From assembly GCF_003610255.1 (NCBI RefSeq), contig NZ_RAPS01000001.1:6661001-6725000 (forward strand): a stretch of DNA of 64,000 nt. Direction: 5' to 3'. This document shows positions 33,582-41,871 of the stretch, piece by piece (the stretch's first letter is position 1; every line of letters begins with the position of its first letter). The position numbers and the translations under genes are program-made. Under the pieces are notes generated by a model that did not search any database, was not told the DNA's origin, and saw only the letters and a program-made list of their open reading frames with translations. Source of the DNA: Streptomyces sp. TLI_171. GTDB taxonomy: Bacteria > Actinomycetota > Actinomycetes > Streptomycetales > Streptomycetaceae.

Positions 33582-35372
33582 ATGGGTGCCCTCGCCCGTC
33601 TCGTTCCTACGCTCGCGCTCGTCACCGGACTGCTGTGCACCACCGCCCCCGCGGAGGCCGGGCAGGCCGCTGCGGTGAAACAGGCCGAGGCGGTGGGGCG
33701 GGGCGGGGCGGTGGCCAGTGTGGACGCGGACGCGACCGCCGCCGGGCTGGAGGTGTTGCGGCGGGGCGGCAACGCGGTGGACGCCGCGGTGGCGACGGCC
33801 GCCGCCCTCGGGGTGACCGAGCCCTATTCGGCGGGCATCGGCGGCGGCGGGTACTTCGTCTACTACGACGCCCGCTCCGGCAAGGTGTCCACGCTGGACG
33901 GCCGCGAGGTCGCCTCGCGCACCGCCGACAGTTCGCTGTTCCTGGAGAACGGCGCCCCCCTGCCGTTCGCGGACGCCGTCACCAGCGGCCTGTCCGTGGG
34001 CGTGCCGGGCACCGCCGCGACCTGGGAGGAGGCGCTGCGCCGCTGGGGCACCCGCGGTCTGGCGGAGGTGCTGAAGCCCGCCGAGCGGATCGCCGACCGC
34101 GGCTTCACGGTCGACCGGACCTTCCAGGACCAGACCGCCGCCAACCAGGCCCGGTTCCAGGACTTCCCGGCCACCCGCGCGCTGTTCCTGCCGAACGGCG
34201 GGCTCCCGGCCGTGGGCTCGACCCTGCGCAATCCCGATCTGGCCGCGACCTACCGCGAGTTGGGCCGAACCGGCACGGCCGCGCTGTACCGCGGCCCGAT
34301 CGGCGCCGACATCGTGCGCACCGTCCAGCACCCGCCGGTGGACCCGGCGTCCGGCCGCGACGCCCGCCCGGGCCGGATCGACGCCGCCGACCTGGCGGGC
34401 TACCAGGTCCGGCAGCAGGAGCCGACGCACGTCGGCTACCGGGGCCTGGACGTGTACGGCATCGCCCCGTCCTCGTCCGGCGGGACGACCGTCGGCGAGG
34501 CGCTGAACATCCTGGCCGCGAACGGCGCGTCCGCGCTCGGCGACCCGGCCGCGTACGACCACCAGTACCTGGAGGCGAGCCGGATCGCGTTCGCCGACCG
34601 CAACCGCTGGGTGGGGGACCCGCGGGCCGTCCAGGTGCCGACCCGTCAACTCCTGGACCCGGCGTACGGCGCCGCCCGGGCCTGCCTGATCGACCCGCAG
34701 CACGCGCTGACCAGCCCGCTCGCCCCGGGCGACCCGTACCACCCGGCGGCGTGCGCGAGCAGCGGGCAGCCGGCCGTCGAACCGTACGAGGGCCAGAGCA
34801 CCACGCACCTGACGGTCGCCGACCGCTGGGGCAACGTGGTGGCGTACACGCTGACCATCGAGCAGACCGGCGGCAGCGGCATCACCGTCCCCGGCCGCGG
34901 GTTCCTGCTGAACAACGAGCTGACGGACTTCAACTTCACCCCGCTCACCCCGGGCGTCCCCGACCCCAACCTGCCCGGCCCGGGCAAGCGGCCGCGCTCC
35001 TCGATCTCGCCGACCGTGGTGCTGCGCGACGGGCAGCCCTACCTGGCGCTCGGCTCGCCCGGCGGCGCGACCATCATCACCACCGTCCTCCAGGTGCTGA
35101 CCGGCCGGGTGGACCGCGGTCTGACGCTGGAACAGGCGATCGCCGCACCGCGCGCCAGCCAGCGCAACACGGCCGCCACCCAGGCCGAACCGGCCTTCCT
35201 CGCCTCGCCGGAGGCGGCGAAGCTCCAGGCGATGGGCCACGTCTTCGCCGCCACCCCGGAGATCGGCGCCGCGACCGGCGTGGAACGGCTGCCGGACGGC
35301 CGCTGGGTGGCCGCCGCCGAACCCGTCCGGCGCGGCGGGGGAGCGGCGGGGGTGGTGCGGCCCTCGCACTGA
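33582..35372 (+). CDS. ggt: Gamma-glutamyltransferase, secreted
   Basis: This 596-residue protein begins with a signal peptide (LVPTLALVTGLLCTTAPAEA). The family signature is clear: ATAAGLEVLRRGGNAVDAAVA, YSAGIGGGGYFVYYD, an autocatalytic processing Thr in QSTTHLTVADRWGNVVA (about 404-410) and GFLLNNELTDF. It should self-cleave at that Thr and hydrolyse or transfer gamma-glutamyl groups from glutathione or similar compounds outside the cell. ATG 33582 follows AGGGAGG closely. It is probably transcribed alone, since 109 bases separate it from the next gene. Confidence 0.9.
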   Translation: MGALARLVPTLALVTGLLCTTAPAEAGQAAAVKQAEAVGRGGAVASVDADATAAGLEVLRRGGNAVDAAVATAAALGVTEPYSAGIGGGGYFVYYDARSGKVSTLDGREVASRTADSSLFLENGAPLPFADAVTSGLSVGVPGTAATWEEALRRWGTRGLAEVLKPAERIADRGFTVDRTFQDQTAANQARFQDFPATRALFLPNGGLPAVGSTLRNPDLAATYRELGRTGTAALYRGPIGADIVRTVQHPPVDPASGRDARPGRIDAADLAGYQVRQQEPTHVGYRGLDVYGIAPSSSGGTTVGEALNILAANGASALGDPAAYDHQYLEASRIAFADRNRWVGDPRAVQVPTRQLLDPAYGAARACLIDPQHALTSPLAPGDPYHPAACASSGQPAVEPYEGQSTTHLTVADRWGNVVAYTLTIEQTGGSGITVPGRGFLLNNELTDFNFTPLTPGVPDPNLPGPGKRPRSSISPTVVLRDGQPYLALGSPGGATIITTVLQVLTGRVDRGLTLEQAIAAPRASQRNTAATQAEPAFLASPEAAKLQAMGHVFAATPEIGAATGVERLPDGRWVAAAEPVRRGGGAAGVVRPSH

Positions 35373-35480
35373 GCCGCCGTCGCCTGCCCGGCGCTGTCGG
35401 CGGCGGGCGGTATGTTCGGACGGGGTGCCCGGCCCGCCGCCGGGAGCCCCGTCCGTCCGCACCGCCGAGGGAAGGCCGCC

Positions 35481-36284
35481 GTGACCGTCCGCATCGCCAC
35501 CTGGAACATCAACTCCGTCACCGCCCGGCTGCCCAAGCTGCTGGAGTGGCTGGAGTCCGCCAAGCCGGACGTGCTCTGCCTGCAGGAACTCAAGTGCACC
35601 GCCGAGGCGTACCCGGCCGAGGCGATCGCCGAGCTCGGCTACGAGTCCGCGGTGCACGGCACCGGCCGGTGGAACGGTGTCGCCGTGCTGTCCCGGATCG
35701 GCCTGGCCGACGTGGTCCGCGACCTGCCCGGCCAGCCCGGGTACCTCGCCGAGGACGCGATGCTCCCGGTCGTCGAGCCGCGCGCCGTCGCCGCGACCTG
35801 CGGCCCCGTCCGGGTCTGGTCGGTGTACGTGCCCAACGGCCGCGAGGTCGACCACGCCCACTACCGGTACAAGCTGGAGTGGCTGGCCGCGCTGCGCGAC
35901 GCCGTCCGCGAGGACGCGGCGGGCAGCCGTCCGTTCGCGGTGCTCGGGGACTTCAACATCGCCCCCACCGACGAGGACGTCTTCGACGTCGCCGCGTTCG
36001 AGGGCCTCACCCACGTCACCGCCCCGGAGCGCGCCACCCTGACGGCCCTTCAGGAGATCGGCCTGCAGGACGTGGTCCCCCGCCCGCTCAAGTACGACCG
36101 CCCCTATACCTACTGGGACTACCGCCAGCTGGCCTTCCCGAAGAACCGCGGCATGCGGATCGACCTCACCTACGCCAACAAGCCCTTCGTCGACGCCGTC
36201 TCCGACAGCTACGTCGACCGCGAGGCCCGCAAGGGCAAGGGCACCTCCGACCACGCCCCGGTGGTCGTCGACCTGGACGTCTGA
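35481..36284 (+). CDS. xth: Exodeoxyribonuclease III
   Basis: This 267-residue member of the AP endonuclease/ExoIII family has TWNINS (about 6-11), LQELK (Glu near 37), YVPNGREV (about 115), LGDFNIAPTD (about 153-162) and C-terminal GTSDHAPVV with the catalytic His. All metal-binding and catalytic residues are in place. It repairs abasic sites and 3' blocks. GTG 35481 has GAGGGAAGG upstream. Its TGA is the first codon of a palindrome that also contains the stop of the convergent LLM gene. Confidence 0.93.
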   Translation: MTVRIATWNINSVTARLPKLLEWLESAKPDVLCLQELKCTAEAYPAEAIAELGYESAVHGTGRWNGVAVLSRIGLADVVRDLPGQPGYLAEDAMLPVVEPRAVAATCGPVRVWSVYVPNGREVDHAHYRYKLEWLAALRDAVREDAAGSRPFAVLGDFNIAPTDEDVFDVAAFEGLTHVTAPERATLTALQEIGLQDVVPRPLKYDRPYTYWDYRQLAFPKNRGMRIDLTYANKPFVDAVSDSYVDREARKGKGTSDHAPVVVDLDV

Positions 36285-36294
36285 CCGGCCGTCA
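36282..36294. repeat. Stop-codon palindrome TGACCGGCCGTCA shared by convergent genes
   Basis: The left TGA terminates xth and the right TCA is the stop codon of the minus-strand LLM gene, so a single 13-base palindrome contains both stops. Confidence 0.6.
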
Positions 36295-37494
36295 GGCCCG
36301 CGGCGCCCACCGGCCCGCGGGCCGGGGCAGGCCGAGCAGGCCGCGGAGGGTGGCTGCCTCGTAGCCGGTGCGGAACGCGCCCCGGCGCTGGAGTTCGGGG
36401 ACCAGGGCGGTGGTGATCGCGGCCAGGTCGTGCGGGAGCACCGCGGGACGCAGGCGGAAGCCGTCGAGTCCGGCTGCCCGCAGGTCCAGGAGCAGGTCGG
36501 CGAGGTCCCCCGGAGTGCCGGCGAAGATCTCGGCGTCCGAGGTGTACTGGGCGCCGTCCGTGTCGTCCAGCCGTCGCAGGCGGGCGGCGGCGCGGCCGGG
36601 CCGGTCGTCGAGCAGGACCACGAGGTCGGCGAAGGCGAGCAGCGGGTCGCCGGGCGGGCGGCCGACCAGCTGCCGGGCCCGGTCGACGGCGGCCAGCTCG
36701 GTCACGGCGCCCGCCCGCGAGTGGGGGGTGAGGTAGACCAGGTCGGCGCGGGCGGCGGCCAGTTCGTAGGGGGTGCTCGCGTGGGCGAGCACGGTGATCG
36801 GCGGCCGGCCCTGCGGCGGGCGCGGGGTGATCGAGGGGCCGCGGACCCGGACGTGCTCGCCCGCGAAGTCGATCCGGTGCAGCTTGTCGCGGTCGACGAA
36901 GCGGCCGGTCGGGCGGTCGCGGATCTCGGCGTCGTCCTCCCAGCTGTCCCAGAGCAGGCCGACGGCTTCGACGACCTCGTGGGCCTCGGCGAACAGGTCG
37001 CGCAGCCGGGCGGCGATCAGCTCGGGGTCGCGGAGGTCGGCCGCGGTCAGCTGCGGGGTGGTCCGGCGGCCGAAGTGCGCGGCGTCGGCCGCGCGGAAGG
37101 TGATCTGCGGCCGCCAGCCGGCCCGTCCGCGGCTCGCGTGGTCCAGCGAGGCGATGCCGGTGGAGAGGTGGAACGGCTCGGTGTGGGTGACGTTGGTGGT
37201 CGGGACCAGGCCGATGTGCGAGGTCAGCGGCGCCAGCGAGGCCGCCAGCAGGACGGCGTCGAGCCGGCCGCGGAGCTGGTCGGTGCGGTCGTCGGGGAGG
37301 TGGAACGCGGCGGACTGCGGCCCGAGCGCGTCCTCGACGGTGACGAAGTCGAGCAGGCCGCGCTCCGCCTCGCGGACCAGGTCGGCCCAGTAGCGGGCGG
37401 TGAAGACCTCGGCGGGCCGGGCGCCGGGTTCGCGCCAGGACGCCGGGTGCCAGCCGGTGTCGTCCAGGGCGACGGCGAGGTGCAGACGGGTCAT
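36292..37494 (-). CDS. LLM-class flavin-dependent monooxygenase
   Basis: This 400-residue bacterial luciferase-like protein shows an LHLAVALDDTGWHP start, FVTVEDALGP, HIGLVPTTNVTHTEPFHLSTGIASLDHASRGRAGW (the family's central strand and helix), FRAADAAHFG and RPPQGRPPITVLAHA. It uses FMNH2 from a separate reductase. It resembles the nitrilotriacetate/desulfurisation group but is more divergent than its neighbour. ATG 37492-37494 overlaps the stop of the upstream LLM gene by ATGA. Confidence 0.82.
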   Translation of the reverse strand: MTRLHLAVALDDTGWHPASWREPGARPAEVFTARYWADLVREAERGLLDFVTVEDALGPQSAAFHLPDDRTDQLRGRLDAVLLAASLAPLTSHIGLVPTTNVTHTEPFHLSTGIASLDHASRGRAGWRPQITFRAADAAHFGRRTTPQLTAADLRDPELIAARLRDLFAEAHEVVEAVGLLWDSWEDDAEIRDRPTGRFVDRDKLHRIDFAGEHVRVRGPSITPRPPQGRPPITVLAHASTPYELAAARADLVYLTPHSRAGAVTELAAVDRARQLVGRPPGDPLLAFADLVVLLDDRPGRAAARLRRLDDTDGAQYTSDAEIFAGTPGDLADLLLDLRAAGLDGFRLRPAVLPHDLAAITTALVPELQRRGAFRTGYEAATLRGLLGLPRPAGRWAPRA

Positions 37495-38855
37495 CGGAAC
37501 TCCTTCACAGCGGGTCGGTCCCGGGACTCGCGGGGCGGCTTCAGCCCGAGGTGGTCGCGGAGCGTCGGGCCGGTGTACTCGGCGCGGTGGACGCCCATCT
37601 CCTGGAGCAGCGGCACCACCCGGTCCACCAGCTCGTCCAGTCCGGTAGGCGTCAGGTGCGGCACGAAGACGAAGCCGTCGGCGGCGTCGGTCTGCACGAA
37701 CTCGTTCATGGCGTCGGCGATCTGACGGGCCGTGCCGACGAAGGTGGGCCGGGCGGTGGCCGCGATCACCGTCTCGCGGATGCTCAGCCCGCGGGCGTCG
37801 GCGAGCTCGCGCCACCGGCGGACCGTCTCCGCACGGCCCTTGCGGTACTCGGTGTGTCCCTGGGTGAGGACGGCGTCCGGCCGCGGGTCCAGCCGGGGCA
37901 GCGGCCCGTCCGGGTCGTGATCGGACAGGTCCCGGCCCCAGAGGGCCTCCAGCAGCATCAGCGCGGTCTGCGGGCCGACCTGGGCCCGGCCGAGTTCGGT
38001 CGCGCGTTCGGCGGCCTCGGCGGGGGTGTCGCCGAGCACGTACGTGACCGAGGGGATGATCTTCAGGTCGGCCGGGTCGCGGCCGTACCTGGCGAGCCGG
38101 CCCTTGACGTCCCGGTAGAAGGCCCGGCCGCCCTCCAGGGTGCTGTGCCGGCTGAAGATCACGTCGGCGTCGGCGGCGGCGAACTCGCGGCCCTGCTCGG
38201 AGTCCCCGGCCTGGATGATCACCGGGTGCCCCTGCGGCGGTCGCGGGGTGGTGAACCGGCCGGCGATGTCGAAGTGCCGGCCGTGGTGGGCGAACCGGCC
38301 CGCGCCGTCGCGCAGGAAGCGCCCGGCCGAGGCGTCGGCCAGGACGTCGCCCGGCCGCCAGCTGTCCCAGAGCGTGCGCGCGGCCCGCAGGAACTCGGCG
38401 GCCCTGGTGTAGCGGTCGGCCTCGGCGAGGTAGCCGCCGCGGCGGAAGTTCTCGCCGGTGAAGGCATCCCAGCTGGTCACCACGTTCCACCCGGCCCGGC
38501 CCCCGCTCAGGTGGTCCAGGGTGGCCAGCCGGCGGGCCACCTCGTAGGGCTCGTTGAAGGTCGAGTTGACGGTCGCGGCCAGCCCGAGCCGGGTGGTGAC
38601 GGCGGCGAGGGCGCTCAGCACGGTCAGCGACTCGGGGCGGCCGACCACGTCGAGGTCGTGGATGCGGCCCTTGTGCTCGCGCAGCCGCAGTCCCTCGGAG
38701 AGGAAGAAGAAGTCGAACCTGCCGCGTTCGGCGGTCCGCGCGAGCCGCTCGAAGGAGTCGAACGCGATCTGGCTCCCGGACCTCGGGTCCGACCAGACGG
38801 TGTGGTGCTGGACGCTGGGGAGTTGGGCGGCGAGGTGGATCTGTTTCACGGGCAC
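37491..38855 (-). CDS. NtaA/SnaA/DszA-type FMN-dependent monooxygenase
   Basis: This 454-residue protein carries a full set of motifs for this group: FDSFERLARTAERGRFDFFFLSE, GLAATVNSTFNEPYEVARRLATLDHLSGGRAGWNVVTS, ENFRRGG, LWDSW, RPPQGHPVIIQAGDSEQGREFAA and a C-terminal FVPHLTP region. It oxidises organic sulfur or amine compounds with a partner flavin reductase. GTG 38853-38855 is chosen because AGGAGG lies eight bases upstream. It lies between the MFS exporter and the second LLM gene, so the three probably form one operon under MerR control. Confidence 0.87.
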   Translation of the reverse strand: MPVKQIHLAAQLPSVQHHTVWSDPRSGSQIAFDSFERLARTAERGRFDFFFLSEGLRLREHKGRIHDLDVVGRPESLTVLSALAAVTTRLGLAATVNSTFNEPYEVARRLATLDHLSGGRAGWNVVTSWDAFTGENFRRGGYLAEADRYTRAAEFLRAARTLWDSWRPGDVLADASAGRFLRDGAGRFAHHGRHFDIAGRFTTPRPPQGHPVIIQAGDSEQGREFAAADADVIFSRHSTLEGGRAFYRDVKGRLARYGRDPADLKIIPSVTYVLGDTPAEAAERATELGRAQVGPQTALMLLEALWGRDLSDHDPDGPLPRLDPRPDAVLTQGHTEYRKGRAETVRRWRELADARGLSIRETVIAATARPTFVGTARQIADAMNEFVQTDAADGFVFVPHLTPTGLDELVDRVVPLLQEMGVHRAEYTGPTLRDHLGLKPPRESRDRPAVKEFR

Positions 38856-38904
38856 CGGTACGGCCTCCTGGGAGCGGATGACGGAACGGGGGAGGGGGCG
38901 AGGG

Positions 38905-40122
38905 TCAGCGGCGCCGGGCGGGGAAGCCGTGCGCCCGCGCCCTGAGGACGACGGCGAGCACCGGGGCGATCAGCACCAGGACGGCCCAGGGCAGCGCGGC
39001 GACGCCGGCCGTGTCGAGCAGCAGCCCGCCGAGCACGCCGCCGCCCGCCATGGCCGTGTTCCAGAGCGTGACCAGCGCCGCCTGGGCGGCGTCCGCGTGC
39101 TCGCCGGCGGCGTCGCCGCCCGCCGTCTGCAGCAGGGTCGGCACGCCTCCCCAGCCCAGACCCCAGAGCGCCGCCGCGAGGTACACCAGGGCGGGCGAGT
39201 CGGACAGCAGGGCCAGCAGCGCGGCGGCGAGCGCGACCAGCACCGCGCCGAGGACGGTCAGCAGCCGCAGGTCGCGGTGGATCCGGGCGCCGGTGATCCA
39301 GATGCTCAGCAGCGAGGCGCCCCCGAAGACCAGCAGCACCAGGTCGGTGGCGCCGCCCATGCCGAGCCGGTCGAGGTAGGCGGCGATGTACGCGTAAAGG
39401 ACGGTGTGGGCCAGGACGAAGACCAGTGTCACGAACAGTACCGGCGCGACCCCGGGCACCGACAGCACCCGCAGGATCCCGCCCGCCCGCTCGCCCCGCC
39501 GCCCGGGGTGGTCCGGCACCGCGACGGCGATCCAGCCGATCACCGTCAGCGCGAGCACGGTCATCGCCAGGAACGCCACCCGCCAGTCGACCGCCCGGGC
39601 CAGGAACGCGCCGGCCGGGACGCCCAGCGACAGCGCCACCGGGATGCCGGCCATCACCACCGCGACCGCCCGCCCCTCCAGGCGGGCCGGCACCAGCCGG
39701 CGGGCGAACCCGGCCAGCAGCGCCCAGGCCAGCCCCGCGGCCACCCCGGCGAGGAACCGGGCCGCCATGGTGAGCGGATAGCTCGCCGACCAGGCCGTGA
39801 CCGTGTTGGCGACGGCGAACGCGGCCATCGCCGTCAGCAGCAGCGGCCTGCGCCGCCAGGCCGCGGTGGCGGCGGTCAGCGGGATCGCGGTGAGCGCGGT
39901 GCCGACGGCGTAGACGGTCACCGTCTGGCCGGCGGCCGACTCGCCGACTCCCAGGTCGGCGCTCATCGCAGGCAGCACGCCCGCTGGCAGGGTCTCGGTC
40001 AGGCTGGTGAGGAAGACCGCGGTGGCCAGCGCCAGCAGCGCCGCCATCGGTAGCCCGTGCGCCCGAACTCCCCTGCCGGAAGGGGTTTCTGTCGCTGATT
40101 CTGTTGGCATCCGGATGCTCAT
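38905..40122 (-). CDS. MFS drug/metabolite exporter
   Basis: This 405-residue protein has 12 predicted helices and belongs to the DHA1 (arabinose-efflux/chloramphenicol-resistance) group. Visible are FLTSLTETLPAGVLPAMSADLGV at the first helix, GTALTAIPLTAATAAWRRRPLL (motif A-like loop) and RFLAGVAAGLAWALLAGFARR. It is divergent from a MerR-family gene, with the operator only 15 bases before its ATG at 40122, the usual arrangement for a drug-inducible exporter. A second ATG at 40110 is possible. The two monooxygenase genes lie downstream, 49 bases away. Confidence 0.87.
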   Translation of the reverse strand: MSIRMPTESATETPSGRGVRAHGLPMAALLALATAVFLTSLTETLPAGVLPAMSADLGVGESAAGQTVTVYAVGTALTAIPLTAATAAWRRRPLLLTAMAAFAVANTVTAWSASYPLTMAARFLAGVAAGLAWALLAGFARRLVPARLEGRAVAVVMAGIPVALSLGVPAGAFLARAVDWRVAFLAMTVLALTVIGWIAVAVPDHPGRRGERAGGILRVLSVPGVAPVLFVTLVFVLAHTVLYAYIAAYLDRLGMGGATDLVLLVFGGASLLSIWITGARIHRDLRLLTVLGAVLVALAAALLALLSDSPALVYLAAALWGLGWGGVPTLLQTAGGDAAGEHADAAQAALVTLWNTAMAGGGVLGGLLLDTAGVAALPWAVLVLIAPVLAVVLRARAHGFPARRR

Positions 40123-40137
40123 GGCGGCTATCGTGAA

Positions 40138-40159
40138 ACCCTCACACCAGTGTGAGGGT
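40138..40159. promoter_or_regulatory. MerR-family operator, perfect palindrome
   Basis: ACCCTCACAC (40138-40147) and GTGTGAGGGT (40150-40159) are perfect ten-base arms around CA, in the 65-base gap between the divergent exporter and regulator genes. On the minus strand TTGACC (40157-40162) overlaps its edge as a -35 element. A further half-site GTGTGAGG occurs at 40172-40179. Confidence 0.8.
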
Positions 40160-40187
40160 CAACGGAGCCGGGTGTGAGGTGGGCCAC

Positions 40188-40562
40188 ATGCGCATCGGAG
40201 AGCTGTCGAGCCGCACGGGTACCTCCCGCCGGCTGCTGCGGTACTACGAGGAGCAGCAGCTGATCGTCTCCACCCGGGCCGCGAACGGCTACCGGGAGTA
40301 CGACGACCGTCTGGCGGACCGGGTGCTGCAGATCCGCGGGCTGCTCGACGCCGGCCTGCCGACCCGGATCATCAAGCAGATCCTGCCCTGCCTCGACAAG
40401 CCCCGCGCCATCCACTTCCCCGACGCGACGCCGGAGATGCTCGCCACGCTGACCGCCGAGCGCGACCGGATGACCGAGCGCATCGACTGCCTGGTCCGCA
40501 ACCGCGACGCGGTCACCGAGTACCTGGCCGCCGTCACCCCGCCCGCCGCGCAACCGTCCTGA
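40188..40562 (+). CDS. MerR-family transcriptional regulator
   Basis: This 124-residue protein has an N-terminal winged helix (MRIGELSSRTGTSRRLLRYYEEQQL, wing through NGYREYDD) and a long C-terminal dimerisation helix (MLATLTAERDRMTERIDCLVRNRDAV). No C-terminal cysteine pair or metal loop follows, so it probably senses an organic effector by its short tail. The operator palindrome lies 28 bases upstream, so it likely controls itself and the exporter/monooxygenase operon. Its TGA begins TGACGGGTCGTCA. Confidence 0.87.
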   Translation: MRIGELSSRTGTSRRLLRYYEEQQLIVSTRAANGYREYDDRLADRVLQIRGLLDAGLPTRIIKQILPCLDKPRAIHFPDATPEMLATLTAERDRMTERIDCLVRNRDAVTEYLAAVTPPAAQPS

Positions 40563-40627
40563 CGGGTCGTCAACCAGTCGCGCAGGCCCAGGTCCGGAGA
40601 TCCACGACCGCGTATCCTCTGAGTGTA

Positions 40628-40657
40628 TAGACGCGGAGTCTACCCGCGGCGTAGGCT
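40628..40657 (+). promoter_or_regulatory. Promoter and candidate PadR operator
   Basis: TAGACG (40628-40633) and TAGGCT (40652-40657) are spaced by 18 bases. The -10 ends six bases before the ATG at 40664, so the mRNA is probably leaderless. TAGAC (40628-40632) and GTCTA (40638-40642) form an inverted repeat that overlaps the -35, as expected for an autorepressor site. Confidence 0.6.
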
Positions 40658-40663
40658 CCGATC

Positions 40664-41191
40664 ATGAGCGTTCCCCTCACCCTGCTCGGGCTGCTCGAAC
40701 GCGAGCCCAGCCACGGATACGACCTGAAGCGCGACTACGACGCCTTCTTCGGACGCGGAAAACCACTGCCCTTCGGCCAGGTGTACGCGACCCTCGGGCG
40801 GCTCGCCCGGGACGGGAAGGTGGTGGTCGGCGAACCGGAGGCCGGCGACGGACCGGACCGGAAGCGGTACGTGATCACCGAGACCGGGGCCACCGAGTTC
40901 GAGGACTGGCTGCGCGAACCCGTGGCCGCCGAACCCCACCTGCAGACCGTGCTGTTCAGCAAGGTCGTGCTGGCGCTGATGCTCGGCCGGGACGCCGAGC
41001 ACTACCTCGACACCCAGCGCGCCGCCCACCTGCAGCGGATGCGCGAACTCACCGAGATCAAGCGGTCCGGCAGCCTGGTCGACGCGCTGCTCGCCGACCA
41101 CGGCCTGTTCCACCTGGAATCCGACCTGCGCTGGATCGACCTCACCGCAGCCCGACTCGACGCCCTCGCCGCGGAGGTGGCCAAGAAATGA
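40664..41191 (+). CDS. PadR-family transcriptional regulator
   Basis: This 175-residue protein has a PadR winged helix (LTLLGLLEREPSHGYDLKRDYDAFFGRGKPLPFGQVYATLGRLARDG, then KRYVITETG) and a C-terminal helical dimerisation domain (from about residue 90). PadR proteins repress multidrug transporters until a ligand binds. It starts a three-gene operon with ABC ATPase and permease genes, coupled by ATGA overlaps. It therefore probably represses its own operon. Confidence 0.9.
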   Translation: MSVPLTLLGLLEREPSHGYDLKRDYDAFFGRGKPLPFGQVYATLGRLARDGKVVVGEPEAGDGPDRKRYVITETGATEFEDWLREPVAAEPHLQTVLFSKVVLALMLGRDAEHYLDTQRAAHLQRMRELTEIKRSGSLVDALLADHGLFHLESDLRWIDLTAARLDALAAEVAKK

Positions 41192-41871
41192 CCCCGCTGA
41201 TCGAAGCCCGCGCCGTGACCCTCGCCTTCGGCGAGACCCCCGCCCTGCGCGGCGCCGAACTCGCCGTCGACGCCGGCGAGATCCTCGCCGTGATGGGCCC
41301 CAGCGGCTCCGGCAAGTCCACCCTGCTGCACTGCCTGGCCGGCATCCTCACCCCCGACAGCGGCGAGATCCACTTCGACGGCCGCCGGATCGACCGCCTC
41401 GGCGAGCAGGAAAGCAGCGCGCTGCGCCGCGACGCCTTCGGCTTCGTCTTCCAGTTCGGCCAGCTGGTACCGGAACTGACGGCCGAGGAGAACGTCGCCC
41501 TGCCGCTGCTGCTCGGCGGCGTCAAGCGCCCCGCCGCGCTCGCCCGGGCCCGCGACTGGTTCCCGCGCCTCGGCCTGGACGGGCTCGAACGGCGCCGCTC
41601 CGGCGAGCTCTCCGGCGGCCAGGCCCAGCGCGTCGCGCTCGCCCGCGGACTGGTCGCCGAACCGCGTGTGCTGTTCGCCGACGAGCCCACCGGCGCGCTC
41701 GACTCGCTGACCGGCGAACACGTGATGGACCTGCTGGTGACCGCCGCCCGCGACCAGGGCACCACCGTCGTCCTGGTCACCCACGAGGCCCGGATCGCGG
41801 CCTACGCCGACCGCGAGACCATCGTCCGCGACGGCCGCGCCACCTCCCTCACCGGACGGCTCGCCTCATGA
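41188..41871 (+). CDS. ABC transporter ATP-binding protein (LolD/MacB type)
   Basis: This 227-residue ATPase has Walker A GPSGSGKST (about 37-45), Q-loop QFGQLVPELTAEEN, signature LSGGQAQRVALARGL (about 136-150), Walker B VLFADEPTGALDS and H-loop VTHEARIA. The sequence is of the class that pairs with FtsX-type permeases. It overlaps the PadR gene before it and the permease gene after it by ATGA at both ends. It energises the mechanotransmission-type exporter. Confidence 0.93.
   Translation: MTPLIEARAVTLAFGETPALRGAELAVDAGEILAVMGPSGSGKSTLLHCLAGILTPDSGEIHFDGRRIDRLGEQESSALRRDAFGFVFQFGQLVPELTAEENVALPLLLGGVKRPAALARARDWFPRLGLDGLERRRSGELSGGQAQRVALARGLVAEPRVLFADEPTGALDSLTGEHVMDLLVTAARDQGTTVVLVTHEARIAAYADRETIVRDGRATSLTGRLAS

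Noticed and set aside
32103..36254. 1383-codon minus-strand open frame
   Set aside because: It covers ROK kinase, ggt and xth on the other strand, all with intact active sites; its product has no recognisable domain.
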